Assembly (NCBI GenBank): GCA_001464915.1
Contig: LNED01000017.1
Span: forward strand, 124,001 to 188,000
Direction of reading: 5' to 3'
Source: Sphingomonadales bacterium Ga0077531
Lineage (GTDB): Bacteria > Pseudomonadota > Alphaproteobacteria > Sphingomonadales > Sphingomonadaceae
DNA length: 64,000 nt
Every line of letters begins with the position of its first letter. Within the stretch, counting starts at the first letter, position 1. Positions 30,963 to 39,971 of this stretch are shown here, piece after piece. A program made the translations under genes and the position numbers. Below the pieces are notes generated by a model. That model was not told the DNA's origin. It saw nothing but the letters and a program-made list of their open reading frames with translations, and did no database searches.

Positions 30963-32060
30963 TCAGAACGCGCCCAGAACCAGCAGTGCTTGCAGGAACA
31001 GCACCAGCACGATCTGCACGCAGACGAACAGCACGCAGAACCGCCACAAGGCCGAAAACCGCGTGAGCCCATAGGCATAGCGCAGCTGTTTGTAGAGGTG
31101 CAGCGGCGCCGCGATCACGAACAGCCCGAATGCCCAGCCGCCCCCGCCGGGGATTACGCTGAGCAAAGACATGGCGATGAACAGCAGCGACATGAAGCTG
31201 AGCGAATAGGTGACGAACACCGCGTGATCATAGGCCTTGAACTGGCGTCGCCATGCAAACATCAGCCACAAGAACGGCGTCGACAGCGGGATCAGCAACC
31301 AGCTGAATTTATAGCCGTTTGATTGCAGCTTGTAGAGCATCAGGCTGGGATTTGTCTGCCACTTCTTGATGATGCCGCTGCCCAACCATTCTTCGGTTGA
31401 GGGATCGACTACGACGGTGTTTGTGTCATCAATCTCGATTTTGGTGGTGCCATCGGCAGTGGGGGCTTCATCCTGACCTATCATCTTGCGGATGATTTTC
31501 AGTTCTGAATCAATGGCTTCGATCCGGGCGTCACCCCTTGATAGGCCGTCGCGCTCCTTCTCCAATTCGGTGATCTGTGCCTGAATATTGGTCTCAAACG
31601 CCGACGGGGGCTTATCGTCATCATTGAAGCCGTCGAACATCCCTTGGGCGAAATCGGTCGGCGCGGTCACGCCCACCATCTGGAACACCGCAAACATCGC
31701 AAAAACGGTGAACAGGAACATCGCCATCGGGCTGACGAACTTGGCGCGCTCTCCAGCGATGTAGCGGCGGGTCAGGTCGCCCGGTTTAAACGCCAGCAGC
31801 GGCAGCGTGTCCCACAGCTTGCCATCAAGGTGCAGTACCCCGTGCATGATATCATGCCCGATCGCGGCGATGCTGCGATGAACGTGCGCCTTTTGGCCGC
31901 ATTCGGGGCAATAGTGACCGGAAAACAAGGCGTTGCAATTGGCGCAGGTCGCCCCTTCACCTGCATTTCCGTGACTGTCACCCGCGCCGGATTCCACCGC
32001 GCGGCTCAGCAATCCGCCTTCGATCGCCGTGCCAATGCCTTCGCCAAACCCGCCCATCAC
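30963..32060 (-). CDS. DUF3667 membrane protein with zinc ribbon
   Basis: The 365-aa protein has an N-terminal zinc ribbon, CANCNALFSGHYCPECGQ (two CxxC pairs), an amphipathic stretch with HDIMHGVLHLDGKLWDT, then a series of membrane segments to the C-terminus. This is the DUF3667 layout; function unknown. It faces ftsH tail to tail. Confidence 0.85.
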   Translation of the reverse strand: MMGGFGEGIGTAIEGGLLSRAVESGAGDSHGNAGEGATCANCNALFSGHYCPECGQKAHVHRSIAAIGHDIMHGVLHLDGKLWDTLPLLAFKPGDLTRRYIAGERAKFVSPMAMFLFTVFAMFAVFQMVGVTAPTDFAQGMFDGFNDDDKPPSAFETNIQAQITELEKERDGLSRGDARIEAIDSELKIIRKMIGQDEAPTADGTTKIEIDDTNTVVVDPSTEEWLGSGIIKKWQTNPSLMLYKLQSNGYKFSWLLIPLSTPFLWLMFAWRRQFKAYDHAVFVTYSLSFMSLLFIAMSLLSVIPGGGGWAFGLFVIAAPLHLYKQLRYAYGLTRFSALWRFCVLFVCVQIVLVLFLQALLVLGAF

Positions 32061-32124
32061 CCACGCCCCTGTGGTTCAACTTAGAGCGCTGTATAGGCAC
32101 TTTTTCCGCACCTGCGAAAGCGGC

Positions 32125-32856
32125 TTATTTCTGGGCGAGTTTGCGTTCGATTGCAGTCCACAGTTGGGTAATGGCGCGGGCTGCAGGCGATCGCGGGGCG
32201 AAGGCGCCTACAGGTTTGCGTTCCACCGCACATTGTTCAACCGCGCTCGCCAGCGGGATCACAGGCCAGGTCGGATTGGCCTCGCGCGCCTCGCGGTGAA
32301 GCGTGCGGCGCAGGTCGATCATTGATAAGACAGGCAAAATCGGGGGATGCCCTTTCCCGCTGCCGCGCACTTCTTCGACCACGACCTCAAAAGCGCGGGC
32401 GGATAGCGGGGAAGGGGGGAGCGGCACGATGATGAGGTCAGCGGCGCGGATCACTTGCGCACTTAACTCGTTGAGAACAGGCGGACAATCGAAGATGATT
32501 CGATCATAATCCTTGGCCAGCCCCTCAACCAGTTTGGCGAGCCGCTTTTTCTTACCCAGCCGGTCTAGCTGGCGGTCGAGCGCGCGGATGCTTTCATCGG
32601 CGGGCAGCAGGTCTAGTCCTGCATAGTCGGTGGTCTGGATCAGCTTGGCAGGATCGCTGCCATCAGCGAACACACTGTCTGCACTACGTTTTTTCTTGGG
32701 ATCAACGCCGAGCAGAAAGCCCGAGCCGTTGGCCGCGTCCAGATCCCACAACAGCGTCTTGCGCCGCGAAATGCTGGCCGCACACCACGCGAGATTGACC
32801 GCGAGCGTGGTTTTACCAACTCCGCCTTTGACGCTGTAAACCGCAATCGATGCCAT
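32125..32856 (-). CDS. ParA-family partition-type ATPase
   Basis: The 243-aa protein has the deviant Walker A KGGVGKTT at residues 10-17 with its two lysines, then LWDLDAANGSGFLL and Walker B IIFDCPPVLN. Plasmid or chromosomal ParA proteins position cargo; orphan ParA copies of this size also place other protein arrays. No parB or parS is near. Confidence 0.88.
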   Translation of the reverse strand: MASIAVYSVKGGVGKTTLAVNLAWCAASISRRKTLLWDLDAANGSGFLLGVDPKKKRSADSVFADGSDPAKLIQTTDYAGLDLLPADESIRALDRQLDRLGKKKRLAKLVEGLAKDYDRIIFDCPPVLNELSAQVIRAADLIIVPLPPSPLSARAFEVVVEEVRGSGKGHPPILPVLSMIDLRRTLHREAREANPTWPVIPLASAVEQCAVERKPVGAFAPRSPAARAITQLWTAIERKLAQK

Positions 32857-33028
32857 GCTTGTCCGCTGCCCTTTGATGTGACGGTTTGATTACACCGCCA
32901 AGGGATAGAGCGCAAAAAAGCGATGGCAAGCGCCATCAAAGCCGGGTCAAGAAGCGGTCAAATGCGGGTCTGGATGAGGCAAGCGGGGGTCTAAACGCGG
33001 CAAGGCCGCGCCATGAAGCTCCCGAAAA

Positions 33029-33373
33029 TCAGCCATCGTAATCGCCGCCCAGCGACGATGTGCGCGCGGGCGCCGAAGCGGTGATCCGCAGCGCTTCTGC
33101 CGATTGGCTGAGCGAGCCGATTTCATCCGCTTCATCCTCATCATCCGGCAGGATCTTCTGCAGGCTGACGACCACGGATTCGTGCAGAGCGACCGGGCTG
33201 ACGGTTTCCTCAGCGATTTCGCGCAGGGCGACGACCGGGTTTTTGTCACGGTCGCGGTCAATGGTCAGTTCGCTACCGCCGGAAATCTCACGTGCGCGCT
33301 GCGCGGCGAGCAGGACGAGGTCGAAGCGGTTGGGAACCTTGTCGACGCAATCTTCAACGGTAACGCGTGCCAT
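33029..33373 (-). CDS. rpoZ: DNA-directed RNA polymerase subunit omega
   Basis: The 114-aa protein starts [30 protein letters not shown], the omega signature, with [14 protein letters not shown] after it and an acidic tail. It helps assemble the RNA polymerase beta' subunit and takes part in (p)ppGpp response in other bacteria. Confidence 0.95.
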   Translation of the reverse strand: MARVTVEDCVDKVPNRFDLVLLAAQRAREISGGSELTIDRDRDKNPVVALREIAEETVSPVALHESVVVSLQKILPDDEDEADEIGSLSQSAEALRITASAPARTSSLGGDYDG

Positions 33374-33687
33374 GGGTGGCCCTTTTGGAATCGCATGATG
33401 CAGGAAAGACTGCGCAGCTAGGCAAGGGGGGGCGCAAAGTCAAGAAAATGCACCCGGCTGCGTCTCTTGCCCGGAATGCACCATTTGGTTGTCTGCATAT
33501 CACTTGACGCTAGGGCGCGCTTGCACGAAGTTAGCGGGGACTCGTAACTGACAACAATTCACCGGGTAGGCGACATCAATATCCCGATGGGTGTTTTGTT
33601 GGACTGACAATCAATGAGTTGGCGGATGGGGATCGTCTGCCGGGGGAGCGCCCGCTGATCCTTGTCCTTCGCAGAGGGGATGAGACT
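33374..33687. other. Intergenic region with a probable promoter for the BLUF gene
   Basis: This 314-bp gap between rpoZ and the BLUF gene holds a TTGACG hexamer at 33504-33509 that could be a -35 box for the downstream gene. I saw no clear -10 box. The rest shows no gene; an antisense frame at 33559-34011 overlaps the BLUF gene and is a shadow. Confidence 0.35.
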
Positions 33688-34758
33688 ATGTTGCAGAATG
33701 CGGGCGGTACAGCCGGCCATGATGGTTGGGTAGGGTGCCTGACCTACAAAAGCATCGCTACCGCAGCGCCGAGCGCGGCGGATCTCGATTCGCTGGTCCG
33801 CAAGGCGCGGGCGCGCAACCGCAAGCTCGGCGTGACCGGCATGCTCCTCTATGAAAATGGCAGCTTCTTGCAGACGCTCGAAGGATTGCCCGATCAGCTC
33901 GAGGCTGTCTGGACGTCGATCAAGCAGGATCCGCGCCACGATCATATCGAAATGCTGAGCGAACATGTCGCCCCCGTGCGGTTGTTTTCCGACTGGGACA
34001 TGCTGCTCCAAAGCCGCCTTGATCAGTCGCCTGGATCTGGCCCCAAAGTGGCGACCCGGTCATCGCCAGAGGCCGTCGCGGGTTATATCGAGGCGCTGGT
34101 CCGGCTGGCGCTGAATGCCGATGACATTGGCATCAACACAGCCATCGCCGGTCTGGCTGAAGAAGGGTGGACGAGCAACGCTATCGTGACCTTGCTGATC
34201 GAGCCGAGTGCACGCGCGCTTGGCGATGCTTGGCTGGCCGATGATTGCAGCGAGTTTGATCTGACCATCGGGCTCAGCATGTTGCAGCTGGCAGGGCATG
34301 CGGTGCGGTACAGCGTCACCGCTGATACCATCCGCACAAGCCGTTACAGCATTCTGCTGGCCACCGCTCCGGGCGAGCCGCACGCGCTTGGCACATCCAT
34401 GCTGGCCGATCAGTTCACGGACGCAGGCTGGCGGGTCGACATGGCCTTCCCTGATAGCGACGAGGCTTTGGCCAATCAGTTGGGCGCGCAGCATCCCGAT
34501 GCGCTGGATATCGGCTTGTCCGATGCGCTCCAGCGGTATCATGCGCTGGCGAAATTACGCGCAACAGTTGAGCGCAGCCGCCTGGTCAAACTGGATCAGC
34601 CCACGGTGATTTCGGTTGGCGGGCGGATGTTTGCTGAGGCTGCAGCCACCGCCTATTCGGTGGGTGCCGATCACGCCCGCATGACAGCCGCCGGTGCCAG
34701 CATCCGCATGGCGGAACTGGTGCGGCAAAGCCGGGCGCGGGCGCAGTCAGCGGATTAG
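33688..34758 (+). CDS. BLUF blue-light sensor with cobalamin/heme-type domain (AppA-like)
   Basis: From ATG 33688, after the RBS AGAGGGG, the protein has 356 aa. Residues 13-110 form a BLUF flavin domain with Y20, N44 and Q62 in the known places, and the GxFLQxLEG turn. Residues about 145-340 form a B12-binding-like region with a helical lead-in, LLATAPGEPHALGTSMLADQF and VISVGG. The usual DxHxxG cobalamin motif reads ExHxLG, as would suit a SCHIC-type heme domain. This architecture matches AppA, which frees photosynthesis genes from PpsR. No photosynthesis genes are in the window, so the target is inferred. Confidence 0.85.
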   Translation: MLQNAGGTAGHDGWVGCLTYKSIATAAPSAADLDSLVRKARARNRKLGVTGMLLYENGSFLQTLEGLPDQLEAVWTSIKQDPRHDHIEMLSEHVAPVRLFSDWDMLLQSRLDQSPGSGPKVATRSSPEAVAGYIEALVRLALNADDIGINTAIAGLAEEGWTSNAIVTLLIEPSARALGDAWLADDCSEFDLTIGLSMLQLAGHAVRYSVTADTIRTSRYSILLATAPGEPHALGTSMLADQFTDAGWRVDMAFPDSDEALANQLGAQHPDALDIGLSDALQRYHALAKLRATVERSRLVKLDQPTVISVGGRMFAEAAATAYSVGADHARMTAAGASIRMAELVRQSRARAQSAD

Positions 34759-34828
34759 GTTCAGGACTCTGGGCCAAGCCGTAAGGTTAAGCTGGCACTG
34801 CCCGGCTGGTTGGGGGTAAGCATGGGCG

Positions 34829-36040
34829 ATGGAAACCGCCCCAACTGCCGCCGAGTCCTCCGCCGAATCCGCGACCGATTACCGCGACCCTGATCCTTTC
34901 ACGGTCGAGGCGCAGGGGCACAGCTTCACCTTCTATCCCCACGGCGAAGACCGGCTGGCCGCGTTGGTCGATCTGATCGGCGGCGCGGGCGAAACGCTCA
35001 AGATGTTCTATTATCTGTTCGATAAGGATGTTTCGGGCACGGCGGTGCGCGATGCGCTGGTGGCCGCCGCCGCGCGCGGGGTGGCGGTGGAGCTGATCGT
35101 CGATGATTTCGGCAATGATGCCGGCGAAGAGTTCTTCGAACCGCTGACTGAAGCAGGCGGCACCTTCCGGATATTCTCCCCGCGCTGGGGGCGGCGCTAC
35201 CTGGTGCGCAATCATCAGAAGTTCGCGATTGCCGATGGCGCGCGGGTAATGACGGGGGGCGCCAATGTCTCCGACCATTACTTCGATCCGCCTGCCAACA
35301 ACGGCTGGTGCGACCTGTCGGTGATCATCGAAGGCGCTGTCGTCGAAAAGTTCACCGAATGGTTCGCGCTGGTCAAAACCTGGGTCGATAGTGATGAAGC
35401 GGGTCGGGTCAGCCAGCTGCGGCGGATGCGCGATATCGTGCGGGATTGGGACGGGGGTGCCAACGGCGAAAACAGCCCGGTACGGCTGCTGGTCGGTGGC
35501 CCCTTGGTCAGGCAAGGCCATTGGGCGTGGTGGCTGCGCAAGGATCTGGTGGGGGCCAAACGGCTGGATACTGTATCGGCCTATTTCTCCCCCCCGCGCA
35601 GTTTCCGCCGCCAGATTGCGCAGGTGGCCAAGCGGGGTGAGGCGCGGATGGTGATGGCGGGCAAATCCGATATCGACGCCGCGATCGACATGGCGCGGCT
35701 GCTGTACAAGCGGCTGCTGCGGTCGGGCGCGCGGATTTTTGAATTCCAGCCGTGCAAGCTGCACATGAAGCTGCTGGTGGTGGATGATGTGAGTTATGTC
35801 GGCAGCGCCAACCTCGACAAGCGGTCATTCCGGGTGAATGTCGAACTGATGGTGCGGGTGGAGGACGCCGCACTGGCGGCGCGGCTGCGCGAGATGATCG
35901 ACCACATGGAGGCGGCAAGCGTGCCGATCACGCCCGCGTGGTATGCGCGCGAAAGCACCTTCCTCAACCGGATGCGCTGGCGGGTGGCATACTGGCTGAG
36001 CCTTGCGGATTACCGGGTGAGCAAAATGGGCGCGGGGTGA
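34829..36040 (+). CDS. Phospholipase D family / cardiolipin synthase-like protein
   Basis: The 403-aa protein has two HKD motifs: NHQKFAIADGARVMTGGANVSD and HMKLLVVDDVSYVGSANLDKRSF. Such two-motif PLD proteins transfer phosphatidyl groups, as in cardiolipin synthases. No N-terminal membrane anchor is visible, so it is shorter than classical ClsA and closer to ClsB. Confidence 0.88.
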   Translation: METAPTAAESSAESATDYRDPDPFTVEAQGHSFTFYPHGEDRLAALVDLIGGAGETLKMFYYLFDKDVSGTAVRDALVAAAARGVAVELIVDDFGNDAGEEFFEPLTEAGGTFRIFSPRWGRRYLVRNHQKFAIADGARVMTGGANVSDHYFDPPANNGWCDLSVIIEGAVVEKFTEWFALVKTWVDSDEAGRVSQLRRMRDIVRDWDGGANGENSPVRLLVGGPLVRQGHWAWWLRKDLVGAKRLDTVSAYFSPPRSFRRQIAQVAKRGEARMVMAGKSDIDAAIDMARLLYKRLLRSGARIFEFQPCKLHMKLLVVDDVSYVGSANLDKRSFRVNVELMVRVEDAALAARLREMIDHMEAASVPITPAWYARESTFLNRMRWRVAYWLSLADYRVSKMGAG

Positions 36041-36148
36041 TAAGCGGGTTTGCGGCACGCCCCGCAGCCGCCCACCGCGCTGGCGGAAAGGCGGTGTTAA
36101 CCGCGTATCTGGAGGGAAGCTTCATCGCTTTGTGGTCATTCTACAGGC

Positions 36149-36553
36149 ATGTTGGCTTCGTTCGCCTTTGCTCTGATCGCGATAACCCCGGTGTCTGCCA
36201 CACAGACGCCAGCGGTTGGCCCGATTTCCGGCGCGTCATTCGAGCCGATGGCCAACCTTGCCGAGCCCGGCAGCCAACCGCCGATGGGCCCGCGGCAGGC
36301 GTCGCTTGATGTTGGTGGATCAATGCAGAGTGGAACCTCGGCATCCCGCGGCAAGCCGCGCGTGTCGCAAACGCGCTGCGCTTTTGTCGGATGCGCGCCG
36401 CAATGCGACGTCAAGGGCACGCGCGATGCTGATGGCAATGCGATCTACCGCACCCCGCGCAGCCCGCTTTACAGCGAAGCGGAGACCGAGAAGATGTTTT
36501 GCAGCCTCGCCGATGCCGAGGCCGCAGGCTATCGCCAATCGGAGCAAGGGTGA
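36149..36553 (+). CDS. Small secreted protein of unknown function
   Basis: The 134-aa precursor has a signal peptide (about residues 1-18) and a cysteine-bearing middle, TRCAFVGCAPQCDVKG, that could form disulfides. No family recognised. It starts at an ATG after a gap of 109 bp and ends 35 bp from the convergent dnaB stop. Confidence 0.5.
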   Translation: MLASFAFALIAITPVSATQTPAVGPISGASFEPMANLAEPGSQPPMGPRQASLDVGGSMQSGTSASRGKPRVSQTRCAFVGCAPQCDVKGTRDADGNAIYRTPRSPLYSEAETEKMFCSLADAEAAGYRQSEQG

Positions 36554-36587
36554 CTGAATATCCGCGCCGCTGGCGCTGCCCCAAACC

Positions 36588-38108
36588 TCACTCGAACCCG
36601 TAGTCGCCGTAGTCCTTGAAATTGGGCGAGGTGAATTTGGTGATGTCGCTCTGGAAATGCAGCGGCACGTTGCCGGTTGAACCGTGGCGCTGTTTGGCGA
36701 CGATCAGGGTCGCTTTGCCCACCATCTGTTCAAACTTTTCTTCCCATGCGCGGTATTTTTCCTGCACGTCGGGCGTGCTGCTGGCGTCGGGCGTGTCGGG
36801 CTTGATCAGCATCTGGTAATAGTCCGAGCGGAAGATGAACCACACCATGTCGGCGTCCTGCTCGATCGAGCCGGATTCGCGCAGGTCGGACAGCATCGGG
36901 CGCTTGTCCTCACGCTGTTCGACCGCACGGCTCAGCTGCGAGAGCGCGATCACCGGCACCTGCAATTCCTTGGCCAGCGTTTTCAGGCCGCGGCTGATCT
37001 CCGAAATTTCGTTGACCCGGTTATCGTTGGCTCGGCCCGATCCCTGCAACAGCTGGAGGTAATCGACCACGATCAAGCCGATATCATGCCGTCGCTTCAT
37101 CCGGCGCGCGCGGGTGCGAAGCGCCCCGATGGTGAGCGCCGGGGTATCATCGATATACAACGGCAATTCGGCCAGACGCTGGCTGGCGTAGGAAAGCTTC
37201 TGGAAATCCTCGCGCGTCAACTTACCGCTGCGCAGGTTCTCCGATGAAATCTCGGCCTGTTCGGCCAGGATACGCGTGGCGAGCTGATCGGCGCTCATTT
37301 CCAGGCTGAAGAATGCCACCGGCCCGCCATAGTTGAACTCGCCCCCGTCGCGCTGCCATTCGAGATGTTTCTCGGCGCAGTTGAACGCGATGTTGGTGGC
37401 GAGCGAGGTTTTGCCCATCCCCGGACGGCCCGCCAGGATGATAAGGTCGGAATTGTGCAGGCCCGATGTCTTCTGGTCGATGGTCGCAAGCCCGGTGGTC
37501 TTGCCCGACAAACCGCCGCCCGAATTCATCGCGGCTTCGGCCATCTTGATCGCCTGCACCGCCGCATCGCGGAACGTTGCCGCCTCCCGCGCAGTCGCAG
37601 CCCCTTCGGCGACGCGGAACAGGTCAGCCTCAGCCTGCGCGATCCGATCAAGCGGGGAGGTATCCTGCGAGGTATCGAGCGCGCCTTCGACCAGCCCGCG
37701 CCCGACGCTGACCAACTCGCGCAACAGGGCCAGATCGTAAATCTGCTGCGCCAATTCGCGCGGGGCGAGCAGACCCGCACCGCTCGCGGTCAATTGCGCG
37801 AGGTAACTGGTTCCGCCCAAATCCTTCAGCGCCTCGTCCGCTTCGAAATAGGGGCGCAGCGTGACGGGCGAAGCGGTGGCGTTGCGTTCAATCAGCACCA
37901 GCACGCGTTCGTAAATGCGTTGGTGCAGGGGTTCAAAGAAATGCTCGGCCCGGATCGGCACCTGCAATTCCTCGATCACGCGGTTATCAATCAGCACTGC
38001 GCCGAGGAACGCGGCCTCAGCTTCGAGATTGTAGGGCAGCTTGCGCAGGGGACTGTCGGTTTCGCCCGATTGCGCTTTGATCGGAGTGACTTTTTCTGGT
38101 TCGGCCAT
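36588..38108 (-). CDS. dnaB: Replicative DNA helicase DnaB
   Basis: The start at 38108 gives 506 aa. The N-terminal helical domain opens with LRKLPYNLEAEAAFLGAVL. The RecA-like core holds Walker A GRPGMGKTS, FFSLEMSADQLATR, Walker B LIVVDYLQLL and the arginine-finger region. It unwinds the replication fork as a hexamer. A longer frame adds only a basic leader and is not favoured. Confidence 0.97.
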   Translation of the reverse strand: MAEPEKVTPIKAQSGETDSPLRKLPYNLEAEAAFLGAVLIDNRVIEELQVPIRAEHFFEPLHQRIYERVLVLIERNATASPVTLRPYFEADEALKDLGGTSYLAQLTASGAGLLAPRELAQQIYDLALLRELVSVGRGLVEGALDTSQDTSPLDRIAQAEADLFRVAEGAATAREAATFRDAAVQAIKMAEAAMNSGGGLSGKTTGLATIDQKTSGLHNSDLIILAGRPGMGKTSLATNIAFNCAEKHLEWQRDGGEFNYGGPVAFFSLEMSADQLATRILAEQAEISSENLRSGKLTREDFQKLSYASQRLAELPLYIDDTPALTIGALRTRARRMKRRHDIGLIVVDYLQLLQGSGRANDNRVNEISEISRGLKTLAKELQVPVIALSQLSRAVEQREDKRPMLSDLRESGSIEQDADMVWFIFRSDYYQMLIKPDTPDASSTPDVQEKYRAWEEKFEQMVGKATLIVAKQRHGSTGNVPLHFQSDITKFTSPNFKDYGDYGFE

Positions 38109-38256
38109 CACTGCCTGATGCGCGCGGGCGGGCCCCGAACGCAAGGGTGATTGCCGCCAATTTTTATTTTGGACGCTGTGGATAGTGGGGAGAGTTTGCC
38201 CTCAAGCCTACCGAAGTGCTTGAAGTGCGGCCCCTGCATCTGCGAAGGCAGGCGCT

Positions 38257-38790
38257 ATGGCTGATCAGTCGCCCGATTCCCTGCCCCTGTCCCCTGCCGC
38301 TGGCGGCACGGGTGACTATCGCATTGCGCAGGTCACGCTGGATGAAGCGACGATCCTGTGGCGCAACGCCGATGTCGAACAGGAACGCCGGGTCGCAATC
38401 TATGACCTGATCGAGGAAAACATCTTCAAGCCCGTTCGCTCGGTCGAGCGTGGGGGGAATGGGCCGTATCACCTGCATCTGTCGGTCACCGATGGGCGGC
38501 TGGTGATGGATATTTCGGACACGGGCGGGCAATTGCTGGAAACGCTGCTGATCGGCATGGGCCGGTTCCGCCGCCCGATCCGCGAATATTTTGCGATCTG
38601 CGATTCGTATTATCAGGCGATTCGCAAGGCCACCCCGTCGGAGATCGAGACGATCGACATGGCCCGGCGCGGGATCCACAATGGTGCGGCGGAATTGCTG
38701 CTCGAACGGCTGGATGGCAAGGTTGAGACTGATTTTGCCACAGCGCGGCGGCTGTTCACGCTGATCTGCGTGCTGCACATCAAAGGCTGA
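38257..38790 (+). CDS. UPF0262 family protein
   Basis: The 177-aa protein shows the alphaproteobacterial UPF0262 pattern: YRIAQVTLDEATILWRNADVEQERRVAIYDLIEEN near the start, then YHLHLSVTDGRLVMDI and RPIREYFAICDSYYQAIRKATPSEIETIDMARRG. Its function is unknown. It precedes the GH25-like gene by three bases. Confidence 0.9.
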   Translation: MADQSPDSLPLSPAAGGTGDYRIAQVTLDEATILWRNADVEQERRVAIYDLIEENIFKPVRSVERGGNGPYHLHLSVTDGRLVMDISDTGGQLLETLLIGMGRFRRPIREYFAICDSYYQAIRKATPSEIETIDMARRGIHNGAAELLLERLDGKVETDFATARRLFTLICVLHIKG

Positions 38791-38793
38791 ACG

Positions 38794-39516
38794 ATGGCGC
38801 GCGGGAAGGCCAAAGGGCGCAAGAATGGCGCGCGCCGCTGGCTGGTGCGCGCGCTCGCGCTGCTGGCGCTGTTCGGCCTCGCCTTTGCCGCGTGGCTATG
38901 GTGGGACATGCGCACCTGGCGCCCGGACGAGGCGCTGTACCCCGAACAAGGCGCGCTGACCCCGGTGGGCGGGGCCGAAATCAAGTTTGCGACGCTGAAG
39001 GCGATTGGCGCGCAGTTCGTCTATCTGCCGCTGGCGCTTGATCCGCTGCCCGATGCGCCGGGCGGGTTTGCGACGCGGTTCGGCCAAGCGCGTAGCGCGG
39101 GTTTGCAGGTCGGCGTGGTGCTCAATTTCGATCCGTGTGCGCCCGCAGACCTCCAAAGCGGAGTGTTTGCACAGGTGGTGCCGCGCGATGCGGCGCTGCT
39201 GCCGCCTGCCATCGGGCTGAGCCGGCTGGCTGATAGTTGCTCTCCCAAGGTCAGCGATGCGGCGGTTGAAAGCGAGCTGATGACGCTGATCAACCAGATC
39301 GAAACCCACGCGGGCAAGCCGGTGATCCTCAAGCTGGGTCGCGATTTTCAGGAGCGCCACAACACCGCCACCGCGCTGTCCCGCGATCTGTGGCTGGCGC
39401 GCGACCGGGCGCGGCCCGACTATGCCGGGCGGCCGTGGCTGCTATGGAGCGCCAACAGCCAGCTGGTAAACGAGGCGAGCGAGGAGCCGATCGAATGGGT
39501 GGTGGTGCAGAAATGA
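38794..39516 (+). CDS. GH25 lysozyme-like membrane-anchored protein, catalytic residues doubtful
   Basis: The 240-aa protein has a basic start and one N-terminal membrane segment (residues 15-35), then a barrel-like domain that follows the GH25 plan (IKFATLKAIGAQFVYLP, KPVILKLGRDFQERH, WLLWSANS). The acidic residues expected early in GH25 (D..Q.G and the TEG loop) are not visible, so muramidase activity is in doubt. It overlaps cdd by four bases. Confidence 0.55.
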   Translation: MARGKAKGRKNGARRWLVRALALLALFGLAFAAWLWWDMRTWRPDEALYPEQGALTPVGGAEIKFATLKAIGAQFVYLPLALDPLPDAPGGFATRFGQARSAGLQVGVVLNFDPCAPADLQSGVFAQVVPRDAALLPPAIGLSRLADSCSPKVSDAAVESELMTLINQIETHAGKPVILKLGRDFQERHNTATALSRDLWLARDRARPDYAGRPWLLWSANSQLVNEASEEPIEWVVVQK

Positions 39517-39950
39517 GCCTGAGCGGCGATCAGGAACAGGCGCTGATCACAGCCGCCTTTGCCGCGGCTGAGCACGCCTATGCGCCCTATTCCGACTACC
39601 CCGTCGGCGCGGCGCTGTTGTTTGATGATGGCGCGATCCTGACCGGCTGCAATGTCGAGAACGCCAGCTATGGCCTCGCCCTGTGCGCCGAGACGGTCGC
39701 GGTGGCGAAAGCCCTGTGCGAAGGACGGCGCGGCGGGTTGCTGGCGGTCGCGGTGGTGGGCCTCAAGGCCGGGGCCGATCCCATCACCCCGTGCGGACGC
39801 TGCCGCCAAGTGCTCAACGAGGTCGCCGCATTGGGCGCGACCGATCCGCTGGTGCTGTGCGTCGCAGGCAACGGAGTAGGGGGCGAGGTGCGGCGCGCGG
39901 TGCTATCCACGCTGCTGCCGCACGCGTTTGGGCCTGCCAACCTTGCCTGA
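39513..39950 (+). CDS. cdd: Cytidine deaminase
   Basis: The 145-aa protein has the zinc motifs of Cdd: NVENASYGLALCAETVAV (C-A-E) and PCGRCRQVL (PCxxC). It deaminates cytidine and deoxycytidine for pyrimidine salvage. The ATG at 39513 overlaps the previous stop (ATGA); the longer frame upstream is a shadow of the GH25 gene. Confidence 0.95.
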   Translation: MSLSGDQEQALITAAFAAAEHAYAPYSDYPVGAALLFDDGAILTGCNVENASYGLALCAETVAVAKALCEGRRGGLLAVAVVGLKAGADPITPCGRCRQVLNEVAALGATDPLVLCVAGNGVGGEVRRAVLSTLLPHAFGPANLA

Positions 39951-39971
39951 TCCGGGCCTGACTAACGCGCC

